In this document: piece by piece, positions 1-8,317 of the stretch
Numbering within the stretch: position 1 is the first letter of the stretch
Layout of the letters: each line of letters opens with the position of its first letter
Assembly (NCBI RefSeq): GCF_004337475.1
Contig: NZ_SJZJ01000017.1
Location: 1 to 64,000 of the forward strand
Direction: 5' to 3'
DNA: 64,000 nt
Source of the DNA: Nocardioides jejuensis
GTDB taxonomy: Bacteria > Actinomycetota > Actinomycetes > Propionibacteriales > Nocardioidaceae
The notes under the pieces: generated by a model
What the model was told of the DNA's origin: nothing
Databases searched by the model: none
The model's input: only the letters and a program-made list of their open reading frames with translations
Position numbers and translations under genes: made by a program

Positions 1-51
1 ACAGTTTGGCCGGCTCTGACATTTCCGAAGTGTCAGCCCGAGCGAAACTGT
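1..51. repeat. Nested inverted repeats upstream of the M20 peptidase gene
   Basis: The outer arms are ACAGTTT at 1-7 and AAACTGT at 45-51. The inner arms are CTGACA at 16-21 and TGTCAG at 31-36. Together they could form an imperfect hairpin or bind a dimeric protein. The element may be the end of an upstream terminator cut by the window edge or an operator for the gene starting at 89. I cannot tell which. Confidence 0.4.
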
Positions 52-88
52 CACGATCCGGCTTTCGCTGCCGTGTCAGGATGACGGC

Positions 89-1405
89 ATGCCCGAGCAG
101 ACCCAGCCCCCGGCGTACGACCCGGCCGCAGAGGTCGTCGACATCTGTCGTGACCTGATCCGGATCGACTCCACCAACGACGGCACCGATCAAGGGCCGG
201 GGGAGCGCAAGGCCGCCGAGCACGTCGCCGGCCTGCTCGACGAGGTCGGGATCGAGTCGACGCTGATCGAGTCCCGCCCCGGCCGTACGACGCTGGTCGC
301 CCGCATCGGGTCGGGCGCCGGAGACCCGCTGCTGGTCCACGGCCACCTCGACGTCGTACCCGCTGCAGCCGACGACTGGTCGGTGCACCCGCTCAGCGGC
401 GAGATCCAGGACGGCTACCTGTGGGGCCGGGGCGCGGTCGACATGAAGGACTTCGACGCGATGGCGCTCTCCGTCATCCGCGCCCGTGCGCGTGCCGGCC
501 GGCTGCCTGACCGCCCGATCGTGCTCGCGCTGACGGCGGACGAGGAGGCAGGTGGCCACCTCGGGGCCCAGTGGCTGGTCGAGGAGCACCCGGATCTGGT
601 GGCCGACTGCACAGAGGCCGTCGGCGAGGTGGGCGGATTCTCGACGACCGTCCGCGGTCAGCGGATGTACCTCATCGAGGCAGCCGAGAAGGGCATGGCC
701 TGGATGCGGCTCACCGCCAAGGGCCGGGCCGGCCACGGCTCGATGATCAACCACGACAACGCGGTCACCACGCTCGCTGGTGCGGTTGCCCGGATCGGTT
801 CCTACGACTGGCCCGTGCGCCTCACCCCGACGATGGAGGTGCTGCTCGCGTCGGTCGGAGCGCTGGCGGGTGTGCAGGCCACGCCGGACAACGCCGAGGC
901 GCTGGTCGAGGAGTTCGGGGGAGCGGCGCGCATGCTCGGCGCGGTCATCCGCAACACCGCCAACCCGACGATGCTCGACGCCGGCTACAAGGTCAACGTC
1001 GTCCCCGGCGAGGCCACCGCGCACATCGACGGCCGGTTCCTTCCCGGCTACGAGGACGAGTTCTTCGCCACCGTGCACCAGCTGGCGGGACCTGACATCG
1101 CCTTCGACTTCGTCTCGCACCAGCAACCCTGGGAGACGTCGTACGACGGGGCGCTGGTGCGCGCGATGGAGCGGTCCCTGCTGGCCGAGGACCCCGAGGC
1201 ACTCGTCGCGCCGTACCTGATGAGCGGCGGCACGGACGCCAAGCACTTCGGCAAGCTCGGGATGCGCTGCTACGGCTTCGCTCCGCTGAAGCTGCCGGCC
1301 GACCTGGACTTCACCGCGCTCTTCCACGGCGTCGACGAGCGGGTGCCCGTCGACGGGCTGGAGTTCGGAGCCCGGGTCTTCGACCGGTTCCTCGAGCAGG
1401 CCTGA
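89..1405 (+). CDS. M20/M25/M40-family metallopeptidase
   Basis: This 438-residue protein is a predicted cytosolic zinc hydrolase that cleaves a peptide or N-acyl amide bond. The metal-ligand signature is in family order: LLVHGHLDVVP (about residues 85-95), then WGRGAVDMKD (about 112-121), then the catalytic/ligand glutamates in TADEEAGG (about 150-157). The dimerisation (lid) domain follows, and MSGGTDAKHF near residue 380 supplies the last ligand. Length is normal for the family. The ATG at 89 is the first in-frame start. No -10 of the TANNNT type precedes it, although CAGGAT sits 6 nt upstream. The substrate (dipeptide, acetylornithine-like or carboxypeptidase G2-like) cannot be assigned from sequence. 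Confidence 0.93.
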   Translation: MPEQTQPPAYDPAAEVVDICRDLIRIDSTNDGTDQGPGERKAAEHVAGLLDEVGIESTLIESRPGRTTLVARIGSGAGDPLLVHGHLDVVPAAADDWSVHPLSGEIQDGYLWGRGAVDMKDFDAMALSVIRARARAGRLPDRPIVLALTADEEAGGHLGAQWLVEEHPDLVADCTEAVGEVGGFSTTVRGQRMYLIEAAEKGMAWMRLTAKGRAGHGSMINHDNAVTTLAGAVARIGSYDWPVRLTPTMEVLLASVGALAGVQATPDNAEALVEEFGGAARMLGAVIRNTANPTMLDAGYKVNVVPGEATAHIDGRFLPGYEDEFFATVHQLAGPDIAFDFVSHQQPWETSYDGALVRAMERSLLAEDPEALVAPYLMSGGTDAKHFGKLGMRCYGFAPLKLPADLDFTALFHGVDERVPVDGLEFGARVFDRFLEQA

Positions 1406-1420
1406 CCTGCACGGGGCCGC

Positions 1421-1672
1421 TCAGTTGTAGCGGTGGCTCTTGGCCGCGTGCCCACGCTCGCGCGTGCACGTGCGACCGCTCATGTTGCGGTGCCCGCAGG
1501 ACTCCTCAGACGCCATGGGCGGAGCACTCGCCGGCTTCGCGGCCGCAGCGGGCGCGGCCCGCTTCGCTGGCTGCGCGGCGCCCGCAACAGGTCGGGGTGG
1601 CGTGCTCACCCGGGCGCTGTTGGCGGCATACCGCGCCTCTCGGAGGGCGCGCAGGGCATCGTTCTTGCTCAT
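1421..1672 (-). CDS. Small basic Ala-rich protein with a C-terminal Cys/His motif
   Basis: An 83-residue protein of unknown function. The N-terminus (MSKNDALRALREARYAAN) is a predicted amphipathic basic helix. The middle is a low-complexity Ala/Pro/Lys linker. The C-terminus reads CGHRNMSGRTCTRERGH and ends HRYN. Two Cys and several His suggest a tiny metal-binding or nucleic-acid-binding knob. It lies convergent to the M20 peptidase gene, 15 nt past its stop. A TAGGGT hexamer lies 18 nt upstream of the ATG, which would give a short leader. The clear compositional division into helix, linker and Cys/His tail favours a real gene over a chance frame. Confidence 0.65.
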   Translation of the reverse strand: MSKNDALRALREARYAANSARVSTPPRPVAGAAQPAKRAAPAAAAKPASAPPMASEESCGHRNMSGRTCTRERGHAAKSHRYN

Positions 1673-1739
1673 CGTCGGCTCACGGCAGTGACCCTAGGCC
1701 AGACCACCGACACCGCCCGCGCGCAGCGTGGCAGGAAGG

Positions 1740-1973
1740 TCAGATCGGCATGAAGTAGGTCTGCCGCTGCTGCCGGATGATCTTGCGGCGTACGACGATC
1801 CGGCGCACCCCGTCGTTGCCGATGCAGAGACGCGACAACTCCCAGCCGCCGGTCTCGGCGAGATCGACCAGGTAGCGCGTGACGAACGACCGACTGACGT
1901 CGCGCGGCAGGATGAACTGGTTGAACTCCCATTCGAGTCCGGGCCGGTGTGCCTTGCGCGCGGGTGCAGTCAA
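1740..1973 (-). CDS. DUF5703-family protein, TTG start
   Basis: A 77-residue protein resembling the actinobacterial DUF5703 family: a core of EFNQFILPRDVSRSFVTRYL, then GGWELSRLCI, then a basic RRIVVRRKIIRQ stretch. The role is unknown. The only plausible start in the right place is TTG at 1973-1971. It follows the stop codon of the aldo/keto reductase gene by one base and has a GGAG Shine-Dalgarno sequence 5-8 nt upstream, inside that gene's last codons. Longer readings would overlap the reductase by 180 bp and encode low-quality sequence. Translation is therefore probably coupled to the upstream reductase. Confidence 0.8.
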   Translation of the reverse strand: MTAPARKAHRPGLEWEFNQFILPRDVSRSFVTRYLVDLAETGGWELSRLCIGNDGVRRIVVRRKIIRQQRQTYFMPI

Positions 1974-1974
1974 T

Positions 1975-2922
1975 TCAGTCTCCTGAGACGTCGTCCAGTG
2001 CTTCGGTGATCGCGGGCGGGAGCTCGAGCTCGCCGATGCCGAGTGCGCCCTTGAGCTGGGCGGCGGTGCGGGCACCGACAAGAGGGGCGGCGACGCCGGG
2101 CCGGTCGCGCACCCAGACGAGCGCCACCTCGAGCGGCGTCCAGCCCAGGCCATCGGCGGCGCGGCACACGGCCTCGACGATGCGCTGCGAGCGCTCGTTG
2201 AGATAAACGCCGACGAAGCCGGCGAAGTGTGAGGACGCCGCGCGCGAGTCGGCAGGCGTGCCGGTGCGGTACTTGCCGGTCAGCACGCCACGACCCAGCG
2301 GCGACCAGGGCAGGATGCCGAGCCCGAGGGCCTGCGTCGCGGGCAGGATCTCCGCCTCGATCGAACGGTTGAGCAGGGAGTACTCGACCTGCGTCGAGGC
2401 GAGCGTCGCCCGTCCCGGCACGGCGCGCTGCCAGGTCGCGGCCTGCGCGGTCTGCCATCCGGTGTAGTTGGAGACACCGACGTACGACGCGCGGCCGGTC
2501 GTGACCGCGTAGTCGAGCGCCGAGAGCGTCTCCTCGAGCGGAGTCTCGTCCACCCAGGTGTGGACCTGCCACAGGTCGACGTGGTCGACACCGAGGCGGC
2601 GCAGCGAACCGTCGAGCTCGGCGATCAAACGACCGCGGGAGACGTTGGTCTCGCGCTCGCCGCGGCGGCGCGAGATGCCCGCCTTCGTGGCGATGACGAC
2701 GTCGTCGCGGGCCACGGCGTCGCCGAGCAGCGAGCCGATCAGCTCCTCCGAGGCACCGTCGCCGTAGCCGGCAGCCGTGTCGAGCAGCGTGCCACCGGCG
2801 GCGACGAACGACGTGAGCTGCTCGCGCGCCTCGTACTCGTCGGTGTCACGGCCCCACGTGAGCGTGCCGAGGCCGAGGCTGGAGACCTGGAGCCCGGTGG
2901 AGCCCAACGTGCGCTGCTGCAT
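1975..2922 (-). CDS. Aldo/keto reductase
   Basis: A 315-residue NAD(P)H-dependent oxidoreductase with a TIM-barrel fold. The catalytic tetrad elements are visible: LLDTAAGYGDGASE (Asp and Tyr), VVIATKAG (Lys) and DLWQVHTWVD (His). The C-terminal cofactor-binding loop reads PLVGARTAAQLKGAL. I chose the ATG at 2922 (MQQRTLGSTG) over an earlier ATG at 2949 because the family starts there. A TACCGT hexamer (2934-2929 on this strand) ends 6 nt before it, so the mRNA is probably leaderless. It is cotranscribed with the DUF5703 gene. The carbonyl substrate is unknown. Confidence 0.93.
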   Translation of the reverse strand: MQQRTLGSTGLQVSSLGLGTLTWGRDTDEYEAREQLTSFVAAGGTLLDTAAGYGDGASEELIGSLLGDAVARDDVVIATKAGISRRRGERETNVSRGRLIAELDGSLRRLGVDHVDLWQVHTWVDETPLEETLSALDYAVTTGRASYVGVSNYTGWQTAQAATWQRAVPGRATLASTQVEYSLLNRSIEAEILPATQALGLGILPWSPLGRGVLTGKYRTGTPADSRAASSHFAGFVGVYLNERSQRIVEAVCRAADGLGWTPLEVALVWVRDRPGVAAPLVGARTAAQLKGALGIGELELPPAITEALDDVSGD

Positions 2923-2993
2923 GCGCAAACGGTATCCACAGGGACACACGCGCCCGCGCGCGCCACGCCGCCGTGCGCCGTACGGTCGGACGC

Positions 2994-3188
2994 ATGGCGA
3001 CGATGCGAGACCGGGCCGAGGCCGACGCGTGGGAGCGGCGCCGGCTGCTGCGGGCGTTCGTGGCAGCGGATCCGGCGCCGGCGCGGGGCGACGGACCCTC
3101 GATCTGGCGGTGCCTGCTCGGCAGCGTGGCGCTGGCGATCGTCGTCGTGGCGGGTGTCGTCATGGTTCCGTCATGGATCCACCCGTAG
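2994..3188 (+). CDS. Small single-pass membrane protein
   Basis: A 64-residue protein of unknown function. The N-terminal half is charged (MATMRDRAEADAWERRRLLRAF). It is followed by one hydrophobic segment of about 20 residues (LLGSVALAIVVVAGVVMV) and a short tail ending at a TAG. A TACGGT hexamer at 2981-2986 ends 7 nt before the ATG, the leaderless arrangement used throughout this window. The -10 of the next gene, uppP, overlaps the stop codon of this one. It diverges from the aldo/keto reductase. Confidence 0.7.
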   Translation: MATMRDRAEADAWERRRLLRAFVAADPAPARGDGPSIWRCLLGSVALAIVVVAGVVMVPSWIHP

Positions 3189-3198
3189 GCTCCCGCCC

Positions 3199-4029
3199 GT
3201 GCTGAACTACTTCGACGCGGTCATCCTCGGAATCGTCGAGGGACTCACCGAGTTCCTCCCGGTCTCCAGCACCGGACACCTGACGATTGCCGAGAAGGCG
3301 CTGGGCCTGCCCATCGACGACAAGGCCATCACGGCGTACACCGCGGTGATCCAGGTCGGTGCGATCGCAGCGGTCCTCGTCTACTTCTTCAAGGACATCG
3401 TCGCCATCGCGACGGGGTGGGTCGGCGGCATCGTCAACCCCGCCAAGCGGGGCACGCTCGACCACCGCATGGGCTGGTACATCATCGCCGGCTCGCTGCC
3501 GATCGCCGTGGTGGGCCTGGCTGCGAAGCCGCTGATCGAGGGGCCCCTCCGGTCGCTCTGGGTCGTCGGCGCGGCCCTCATCCTCTGGAGCGCGGTGATG
3601 TGGTTCGCCGAGCGTGGTGCGACGCAGGAGCGCGGCGAGAAGAAGGTGACGCTCAAGGACGCCCTGGTCATCGGAGCGATGCAGTGCGTGGCCCTGATCC
3701 CCGGTGTCTCGCGTTCGGGTGCCACGATCTCCGCCGGTCTGTTCCGCGGTCTCGACCGCGTCACCGCCACGCGCCTCAGCTTCTTCCTCGGCATCCCGGC
3801 GCTCGTCGCGGCCGGCGCGCTGGAGCTGCTCGACCCGAAGATCCGCGAGCTGGCGGCCGGCCCGATGATCGTCGGCACGCTCGTCGCCTTCGTGGTCGCC
3901 TACGCGTCCGTCGCGTGGCTGCTCAAGTTCGTCGCCGGGCACACGATCGTCTCGTTCGTGCCCTACCGCCTGGTGCTCGGCGTCGGCCTGCTGGCGCTGC
4001 TCGCCGGCGGCGTCATGTCCGCCACCTGA
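3199..4029 (+). CDS. uppP: Undecaprenyl-diphosphatase (BacA/UppP)
   Basis: A 276-residue integral membrane phosphatase that recycles undecaprenyl pyrophosphate to the monophosphate carrier for peptidoglycan and other envelope polymers. Family motifs are intact: EGLTEFLPVSSTGHL near the N-terminus and PGVSRSGATI in the middle, both lining the active site, within about eight hydrophobic segments. The start is GTG 3199 (VLNYFDAV), preceded at 7 nt by the -10 TAGGCT (3186-3191), so it is likely leaderless. The frame is open much further upstream but that part overlaps the reductase antisense and lacks family similarity. Confidence 0.96.
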   Translation: MLNYFDAVILGIVEGLTEFLPVSSTGHLTIAEKALGLPIDDKAITAYTAVIQVGAIAAVLVYFFKDIVAIATGWVGGIVNPAKRGTLDHRMGWYIIAGSLPIAVVGLAAKPLIEGPLRSLWVVGAALILWSAVMWFAERGATQERGEKKVTLKDALVIGAMQCVALIPGVSRSGATISAGLFRGLDRVTATRLSFFLGIPALVAAGALELLDPKIRELAAGPMIVGTLVAFVVAYASVAWLLKFVAGHTIVSFVPYRLVLGVGLLALLAGGVMSAT

Positions 4030-4036
4030 GCGGACG

Positions 4037-5038
4037 TCAGAGCCAGCCGGAGCGCTTGAACCGGCGGTACAGGTAGTACGACGTGCCGACCATGAGCAGC
4101 ACTGCCATCGGGTAGCCGAAAAGCCAGTGCAGCTCCGGCATGTGGTCGAAGTTCATGCCATAGACGCCGGCGATCAGCGTCGGCAGCAGGATCAGCGCGG
4201 CGCCCGCCGAGATCTTGCGCATGTCCTCGTTCTGCTGGGCTGACACCTTGGCGAGCTGCAGCGAGATGCGCGCGGTCTGCGCTTCGAATGCCGAGGAGAG
4301 CAGCGAGTCCAGGGCGTCGATCGACTCGGCCACGCGTCCGAGGTGGTCGGCGACGTCGCGGAAGTACGGCGCCGCGTCCGGCGTCATGCCCGGCACCATG
4401 CCGGTGGCTGCGCGGTTCATCGGCTCCCTCAGCGGGAGTACGGCGCGGCGTACCTCCGCCAGCTCGCGCTTGAGGATGTAGATGCGCTCGGTCTCATCGG
4501 TCTCCTCGTCGGAGAAGACCGAGGTCTCGACCTCGTCGACGTCGATCTCCAGCTCCGCGGCGACCTTGAGGTACTCGTCGACCACGCGGTCGCACACGGC
4601 GTACGCAACCGCGGACGGGCCGTGGCTCAGGATCGAGGCGTGCTGCTCGAGCATCACCCGGGCGCTGTGCAGCTCCGCGCCCTGGCCGTGGCGGACCGTG
4701 ACGACGAAGTCCGGGCCCGTGAACACGTTGATCTCGCCGGTCTCGACGGCGTCGGTCTCGTCGACGTACCAGAGCGTCTTGAGGACCATGAAGAGTGAGT
4801 GGGGGTAGCGCTCCAGCTTCGGACGCTGGTGGGCCAGCAGCGCATCCTCGACGGCGAGCGGATGCAGGTCGAAGATCGCGGCGACGCGTGCCAGCTCGTC
4901 CTTCGTCGGCTCGTGCAGGCCCACCCACACGAACTCGTTGGCCGCATCGCACTGGTCGCGCAGGGCCGTGAGGTCATCGAGCGACCGGTCCAGCGGGACA
5001 CGGACACCGTCGCGGTAGAGGGCGCTGTCGACGATCAC
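4037..5038 (-). CDS. corA: CorA-family divalent cation transporter
   Basis: A 333-residue inner-membrane Mg2+/Co2+ channel subunit. A long cytoplasmic alpha/beta and helical N-terminal region is followed by two C-terminal transmembrane helices. The signature YGMNFDHMPEL closes the first helix, so the GMN selectivity motif is intact. The start is GTG 5038 (VIVDSALYRDG), matching family N-termini. Its -10 TACGCT (5050-5045 on this strand) ends 6 nt before it. It is convergent with uppP (7 nt between stops) and divergent from the phosphatase gene at 5062 with only 23 bp between start codons. Confidence 0.95.
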   Translation of the reverse strand: MIVDSALYRDGVRVPLDRSLDDLTALRDQCDAANEFVWVGLHEPTKDELARVAAIFDLHPLAVEDALLAHQRPKLERYPHSLFMVLKTLWYVDETDAVETGEINVFTGPDFVVTVRHGQGAELHSARVMLEQHASILSHGPSAVAYAVCDRVVDEYLKVAAELEIDVDEVETSVFSDEETDETERIYILKRELAEVRRAVLPLREPMNRAATGMVPGMTPDAAPYFRDVADHLGRVAESIDALDSLLSSAFEAQTARISLQLAKVSAQQNEDMRKISAGAALILLPTLIAGVYGMNFDHMPELHWLFGYPMAVLLMVGTSYYLYRRFKRSGWL

Positions 5039-5044
5039 GGGCTG

Positions 5045-5054
5045 AGCGTACGCT
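5045..5054. promoter_or_regulatory. Palindromic shared -10 for two divergent leaderless genes
   Basis: The palindrome AGCGTACGCT provides TACGCT on both strands. On the plus strand TACGCT (5049-5054) ends 7 nt before the ATG at 5062. On the minus strand TACGCT (5050-5045) ends 6 nt before the GTG at 5038. Both genes would start transcription at or next to their start codons. Confidence 0.65.
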
Positions 5055-5061
5055 CGCCGGC

Positions 5062-5763
5062 ATGGCAACGGTGATCCTCGTGCGACACGGACGGAGCACG
5101 GCGAACACCTCAGGAGTTCTGGCCGGCCGGACCCCCGGCGTGGACCTCGACGACGTGGGCCGCGCACAGGCGGACGCGGTCGCCCAGCGCATCGCGGACG
5201 CGCACCCGGTCTCTCTCAGGGTCAGCCCGCTGGACCGGTGCGTCCAGACGGCCGCGCCCATCGCCGCAGCGACCGGTCTCGAGGTCACGATCGAGGAAGC
5301 GCTCCAGGAGGTCGGGTACGGCGCCTGGCAGGGCCGAGCAATCACCGAGCTGCTCCACGAGCCGCTGTGGAAGACGGTCCAGGCGACGCCGTCGGTGGCC
5401 ACGTTCCCGGACGGCGAGTGCCTCGGCGACATGGCAGAACGCATCGCCACCGCGCTGCGCACGCACGACGCCGGGGTCGAGGCGGAGCACGGCACGGGTG
5501 CCGTCTGGGTGGCCGTGAGCCACGGCGACCCGATCAAGGCGGCGCTCGCGGACGCGCTCGGCCTGCCCTTCGACCACTTCCAGCGCATTCACGTGGACCC
5601 GGGGTCGGTCTCGATCATCCGCTACGGCAGCGTGCGCCCGACGGTTCTGGCGATGAACACCCACGCCGGCGACCTGGCCTGGCTCCGCGCTCCGGTCGCC
5701 CACCCGGACGACGCCGAGGTCGGCGGAGGAGCGGGGCCCACCGCGCAGACCGCCGGGTCCTAG
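5062..5763 (+). CDS. MSMEG_4193-type histidine phosphatase-fold protein
   Basis: A 233-residue member of the phosphoglycerate mutase-like superfamily. The phosphohistidine motif VRHGRST is at residues 6-12. The second catalytic histidine is in WVAVSHGDP (about residues 150-158). LRVSPLDRC carries a phosphate-binding Arg. The last 30 residues are Gly/Ala-rich and likely disordered. The family is known as a putative phosphomutase conserved in actinobacteria next to DUF3090 and SCO1664-type genes; its substrate is not established. It is the first gene of a tight block leading to mshC: the stop is 9 nt from the DUF3090 start. The leaderless -10 is TACGCT at 5049-5054. Confidence 0.9.
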   Translation: MATVILVRHGRSTANTSGVLAGRTPGVDLDDVGRAQADAVAQRIADAHPVSLRVSPLDRCVQTAAPIAAATGLEVTIEEALQEVGYGAWQGRAITELLHEPLWKTVQATPSVATFPDGECLGDMAERIATALRTHDAGVEAEHGTGAVWVAVSHGDPIKAALADALGLPFDHFQRIHVDPGSVSIIRYGSVRPTVLAMNTHAGDLAWLRAPVAHPDDAEVGGGAGPTAQTAGS

Positions 5764-5772
5764 GCTGGCGCC

Positions 5773-6336
5773 ATGGATCCGGTGATGCACTCGTTCGACC
5801 CGCCCGAGCGGTTCGTGGCGGGCACGGTCGGCGCGCCCGGACAGCGCACGTTCTTCCTCCAGGCCCGCGCGGGGCGCAACGTCGTGAGCGTGGCCCTGGA
5901 GAAGCAGCAGGTGACAGTGCTGGCGCAGCGCATCGACGAGCTGCTCGACGACCTCATGCAGCAGGGCGGCACCACGGGCCTGATCCCTGCGGTGGCACCG
6001 CTGGACCTCGCTGACGACGGCCCCCTGGAGCAGCCGATCGACGAGCAGTTCCGTGCAGGCACCATGACCTTGTCGTGGGACACCCCGGACGAACGGATCG
6101 TGATCGAGGTCTACCCGATCGACACGGCTCCCGAAGACGTCCCGGACGCGACGGAGGAGCCCGCGGTAGGGGAGGTGCTCGTCGTACGCCTGACGGCCGC
6201 GTCGGCGCGTGCGTTCGTGGCCCGCGCCCAGAAGGTGGTGGGCGCCGGACGCCCCGACTGCCCGTTCTGCGGTGAGCCGATCGACCCGTCGGGGCACCTC
6301 TGCGTCCGTGCCAACGGCTTCAAGCGACGTGGCTGA
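5773..6336 (+). CDS. DUF3090 family protein with C-terminal zinc knuckle
   Basis: A 187-residue conserved actinobacterial protein of unknown biochemical function. The family N-terminus is clear (HSFDPPERFVAGTVG, then QRTFFLQARAG). The C-terminus carries CPFCGEPIDPSGHLC, a four-ligand Cys/His metal site followed by a basic tail. The start is ATG 5773, with TAGGCT at 5761-5766 ending 6 nt upstream, so it can be transcribed separately as a leaderless message as well as from the upstream gene. Its 3' end overlaps the SCO1664-type gene in another frame, which points to translational coupling and joint function. Confidence 0.93.
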   Translation: MDPVMHSFDPPERFVAGTVGAPGQRTFFLQARAGRNVVSVALEKQQVTVLAQRIDELLDDLMQQGGTTGLIPAVAPLDLADDGPLEQPIDEQFRAGTMTLSWDTPDERIVIEVYPIDTAPEDVPDATEEPAVGEVLVVRLTAASARAFVARAQKVVGAGRPDCPFCGEPIDPSGHLCVRANGFKRRG

Positions 6337-7060
6337 ACTGATCCTCGAGGGCCGGCTCACCACCGCCTCCAATGCGACGTTCCTGGGTCGCCTCGACGAC
6401 CTGCAGGTCGTCTACAAGCCGATCGCGGGGGAGCGACCGCTGTGGGACTTCCCCCAGGGCCACCTCGCCCACCGCGAGCTCGCGACGTACGCCGTCTCCG
6501 AGGCGCTCGGCTGGCACGTCGTGCCCCGCACCTGGCTCGGCGACGGTCCACACGGTCCCGGCATGGTCCAGGAATGGATCGAGGAGGACGCGTACGCCGC
6601 GGTCGACGTCGTGCTGCCGGGCGAGCAGCAGCCCGGCCAGGTGGTCGTCCTCGAAGCGCGTGACGAGACCGGTCGGCCGGTGCTGCTCGTGCACGAGGAG
6701 TCCGCGGCCCTGCGCCGGATCGCGCTCCTCGACGTCCTGGTCAACAACGCCGATCGCAAGGGCGGGCACGTCCTGAGCCGCGGTGACGCGCGGTTCGGCA
6801 TCGACCACGGCGTCACGTTCCACACCGATCCGAAGCTGCGCACCGTGCTCTGGGGGTGGATCGGCGACCCGCTCACCGTCGATGAGACCGCCGCGATCGA
6901 GCAGGTCCTCCACGACGGCGCTCTCCATGACAGCCTCCGCGCGCTGGTGGCCGACGCCGAGGTCGAGGCCTTCCTCGCCCGCGCAGCCACGCTCCTCACC
7001 GCCGGTGCGTTCCCTGCACCAACCGGCGACTGGCCGGCCATCCCGTGGCCTGCGCTGTGA
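6308..7060 (+). CDS. SCO1664-family, PI3/PI4-kinase-like protein
   Basis: A protein of about 250 residues of the SCO1664 family. Several blocks look like a kinase of the phosphatidylinositol 3/4-kinase or HipA-like type. VVYKPIAGERPLWDFP has Lys37 in the position of the ATP-binding lysine. LVNNADRKGGH (about 145-154) resembles a catalytic loop with Asn/Asp. FGIDHGVTFH (about 163-172) resembles the metal-binding DxG segment. Activity is inferred, not shown. The start is GTG at 6308 or 6329; both overlap the end of DUF3090 (stop at 6336) and no strong ribosome site decides between them. The partner phosphatase-fold gene two positions upstream suggests a kinase/phosphatase pair. Confidence 0.85.
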   Translation: MPTASSDVAELILEGRLTTASNATFLGRLDDLQVVYKPIAGERPLWDFPQGHLAHRELATYAVSEALGWHVVPRTWLGDGPHGPGMVQEWIEEDAYAAVDVVLPGEQQPGQVVVLEARDETGRPVLLVHEESAALRRIALLDVLVNNADRKGGHVLSRGDARFGIDHGVTFHTDPKLRTVLWGWIGDPLTVDETAAIEQVLHDGALHDSLRALVADAEVEAFLARAATLLTAGAFPAPTGDWPAIPWPAL

Positions 7061-7089
7061 GCGTCACACCGACCGTCTAGAGTTCCAGC

Positions 7090-8316
7090 ATGCGCGCCTG
7101 GTCTGCTCCCGAGATCGCCCCTCTGCAGGTCAAGGGACCCGTCGTCCGGGTCCACGACACCGCCACGGGCGGTCTGGTCGAGACCAGCCCCGCCGCTGGC
7201 GGCGCCCGCATGTACGTCTGTGGCATCACGCCGTACGACGCCACGCACATGGGCCACGCCGCGACGTACATCGGCATGGACCTGCTCAACCGCGCCTGGC
7301 GCAACGCGGGCCACGCGGTCACCTTCGTGCAGAACGTCACCGACGTCGACGACCCGCTCCTCGAGCGCGCCGAGAAGGTCAACGTCGCCTGGGAGGAGCT
7401 CGCCCTCCGCGAGACCCAGCTCTTCCGCGAGGACATGGAGGCGCTGCGCGTCCTCCCGCCGGACCACTACGTCGGCGCGGTCGAGTCGATCCCGCTGGTC
7501 ATCGCGCTCATCCAGAAGCTCCAGGCCGCGGGCGTCGTCTACGACGTCGAGGGCGACCTCTACTTCGAGGTGGCCTCGGACAAGGCCTTCGGCGACGTCT
7601 CGGGCCTCGACCGCGAGCAGATGCTGGCGATCTTCGGCGAGCGCGGGGGTGACCCCGAGCGGCCCGGCAAGAAGGACCCGCTCGACTGCGTCCTGTGGCG
7701 CGCCGAGCGCGAGGGCGAGCCGAGCTGGGAGAGCCCGTTCGGCAAGGGTCGCCCCGGCTGGCACATCGAGTGCACCGCGATTGCCCTGGAGCACCTGGGC
7801 AACGGCTTCGACGTCCAGGCCGGCGGCAGCGACCTCTCGTTCCCGCACCACGAGATGTGCGCCGGCGAGGCGCAGGTGGCCGAGGGTGAGAGGTTCGCGC
7901 ACGCCTACGTGCACGCGGGCATGGTGGCGTACGACGGCGAGAAGATGTCGAAGTCCAAGGGCAACCTGGTCTTCGTCAACGAGCTCCGCCGCAGCGAGGT
8001 CGACCCGGCCGCGATCCGGCTCAGCCTCCTGCAGCACCACTACCGCGAGGACTGGGAGTGGACCGCACAGAACCTCTGGACGGCCGAGGACACCCTCGAC
8101 CGGTGGCGTGAGGCGCTGCGTCACGGCGTCGGCGCTCCGGCCGGTCCGGTTGTCGAGCAGGTCCTCGCTGCGCTGGCGACCGACCTCGATGCTCCTGCCG
8201 CGGTGGCAGCCGTCGACGCCTGGGCCGTCGCCACGACCGGCGGCGACCACAAGGACATCTACGCGGCCGACCAGATCCGCGCCGTCCTCGACGCCGGCCT
8301 GGGCCTCAAGGTCTGA
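7090..8316 (+). CDS. mshC: Mycothiol biosynthesis cysteine ligase MshC
   Basis: A 408-residue ATP-dependent ligase that joins L-cysteine to GlcN-inositol (1-D-myo-inosityl 2-amino-2-deoxy-alpha-D-glucopyranoside), the third step in making mycothiol. It is a class I cysteinyl-tRNA synthetase paralogue. Visible elements are zinc-binding Cys44 in [10 protein letters not shown], the HIGH-like HMGH at 53-56 and KMSKS at 285-289. It lacks the long anticodon-binding C-terminus of CysS, which explains the shorter length. The start is ATG 7090, with TAGAGT at 7078-7083 ending 6 nt upstream (leaderless). It is convergent with the PAC2 gene, with one base between stops. Confidence 0.97.
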   Translation: MRAWSAPEIAPLQVKGPVVRVHDTATGGLVETSPAAGGARMYVCGITPYDATHMGHAATYIGMDLLNRAWRNAGHAVTFVQNVTDVDDPLLERAEKVNVAWEELALRETQLFREDMEALRVLPPDHYVGAVESIPLVIALIQKLQAAGVVYDVEGDLYFEVASDKAFGDVSGLDREQMLAIFGERGGDPERPGKKDPLDCVLWRAEREGEPSWESPFGKGRPGWHIECTAIALEHLGNGFDVQAGGSDLSFPHHEMCAGEAQVAEGERFAHAYVHAGMVAYDGEKMSKSKGNLVFVNELRRSEVDPAAIRLSLLQHHYREDWEWTAQNLWTAEDTLDRWREALRHGVGAPAGPVVEQVLAALATDLDAPAAVAAVDAWAVATTGGDHKDIYAADQIRAVLDAGLGLKV

Positions 8317-8317
8317 C

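Noticed and set aside
2560-3198. N-terminal extension of UppP in the same frame
   Set aside because: It would run antisense through the aldo/keto reductase and through the small membrane protein gene. UppP proteins begin at the 3199 position.
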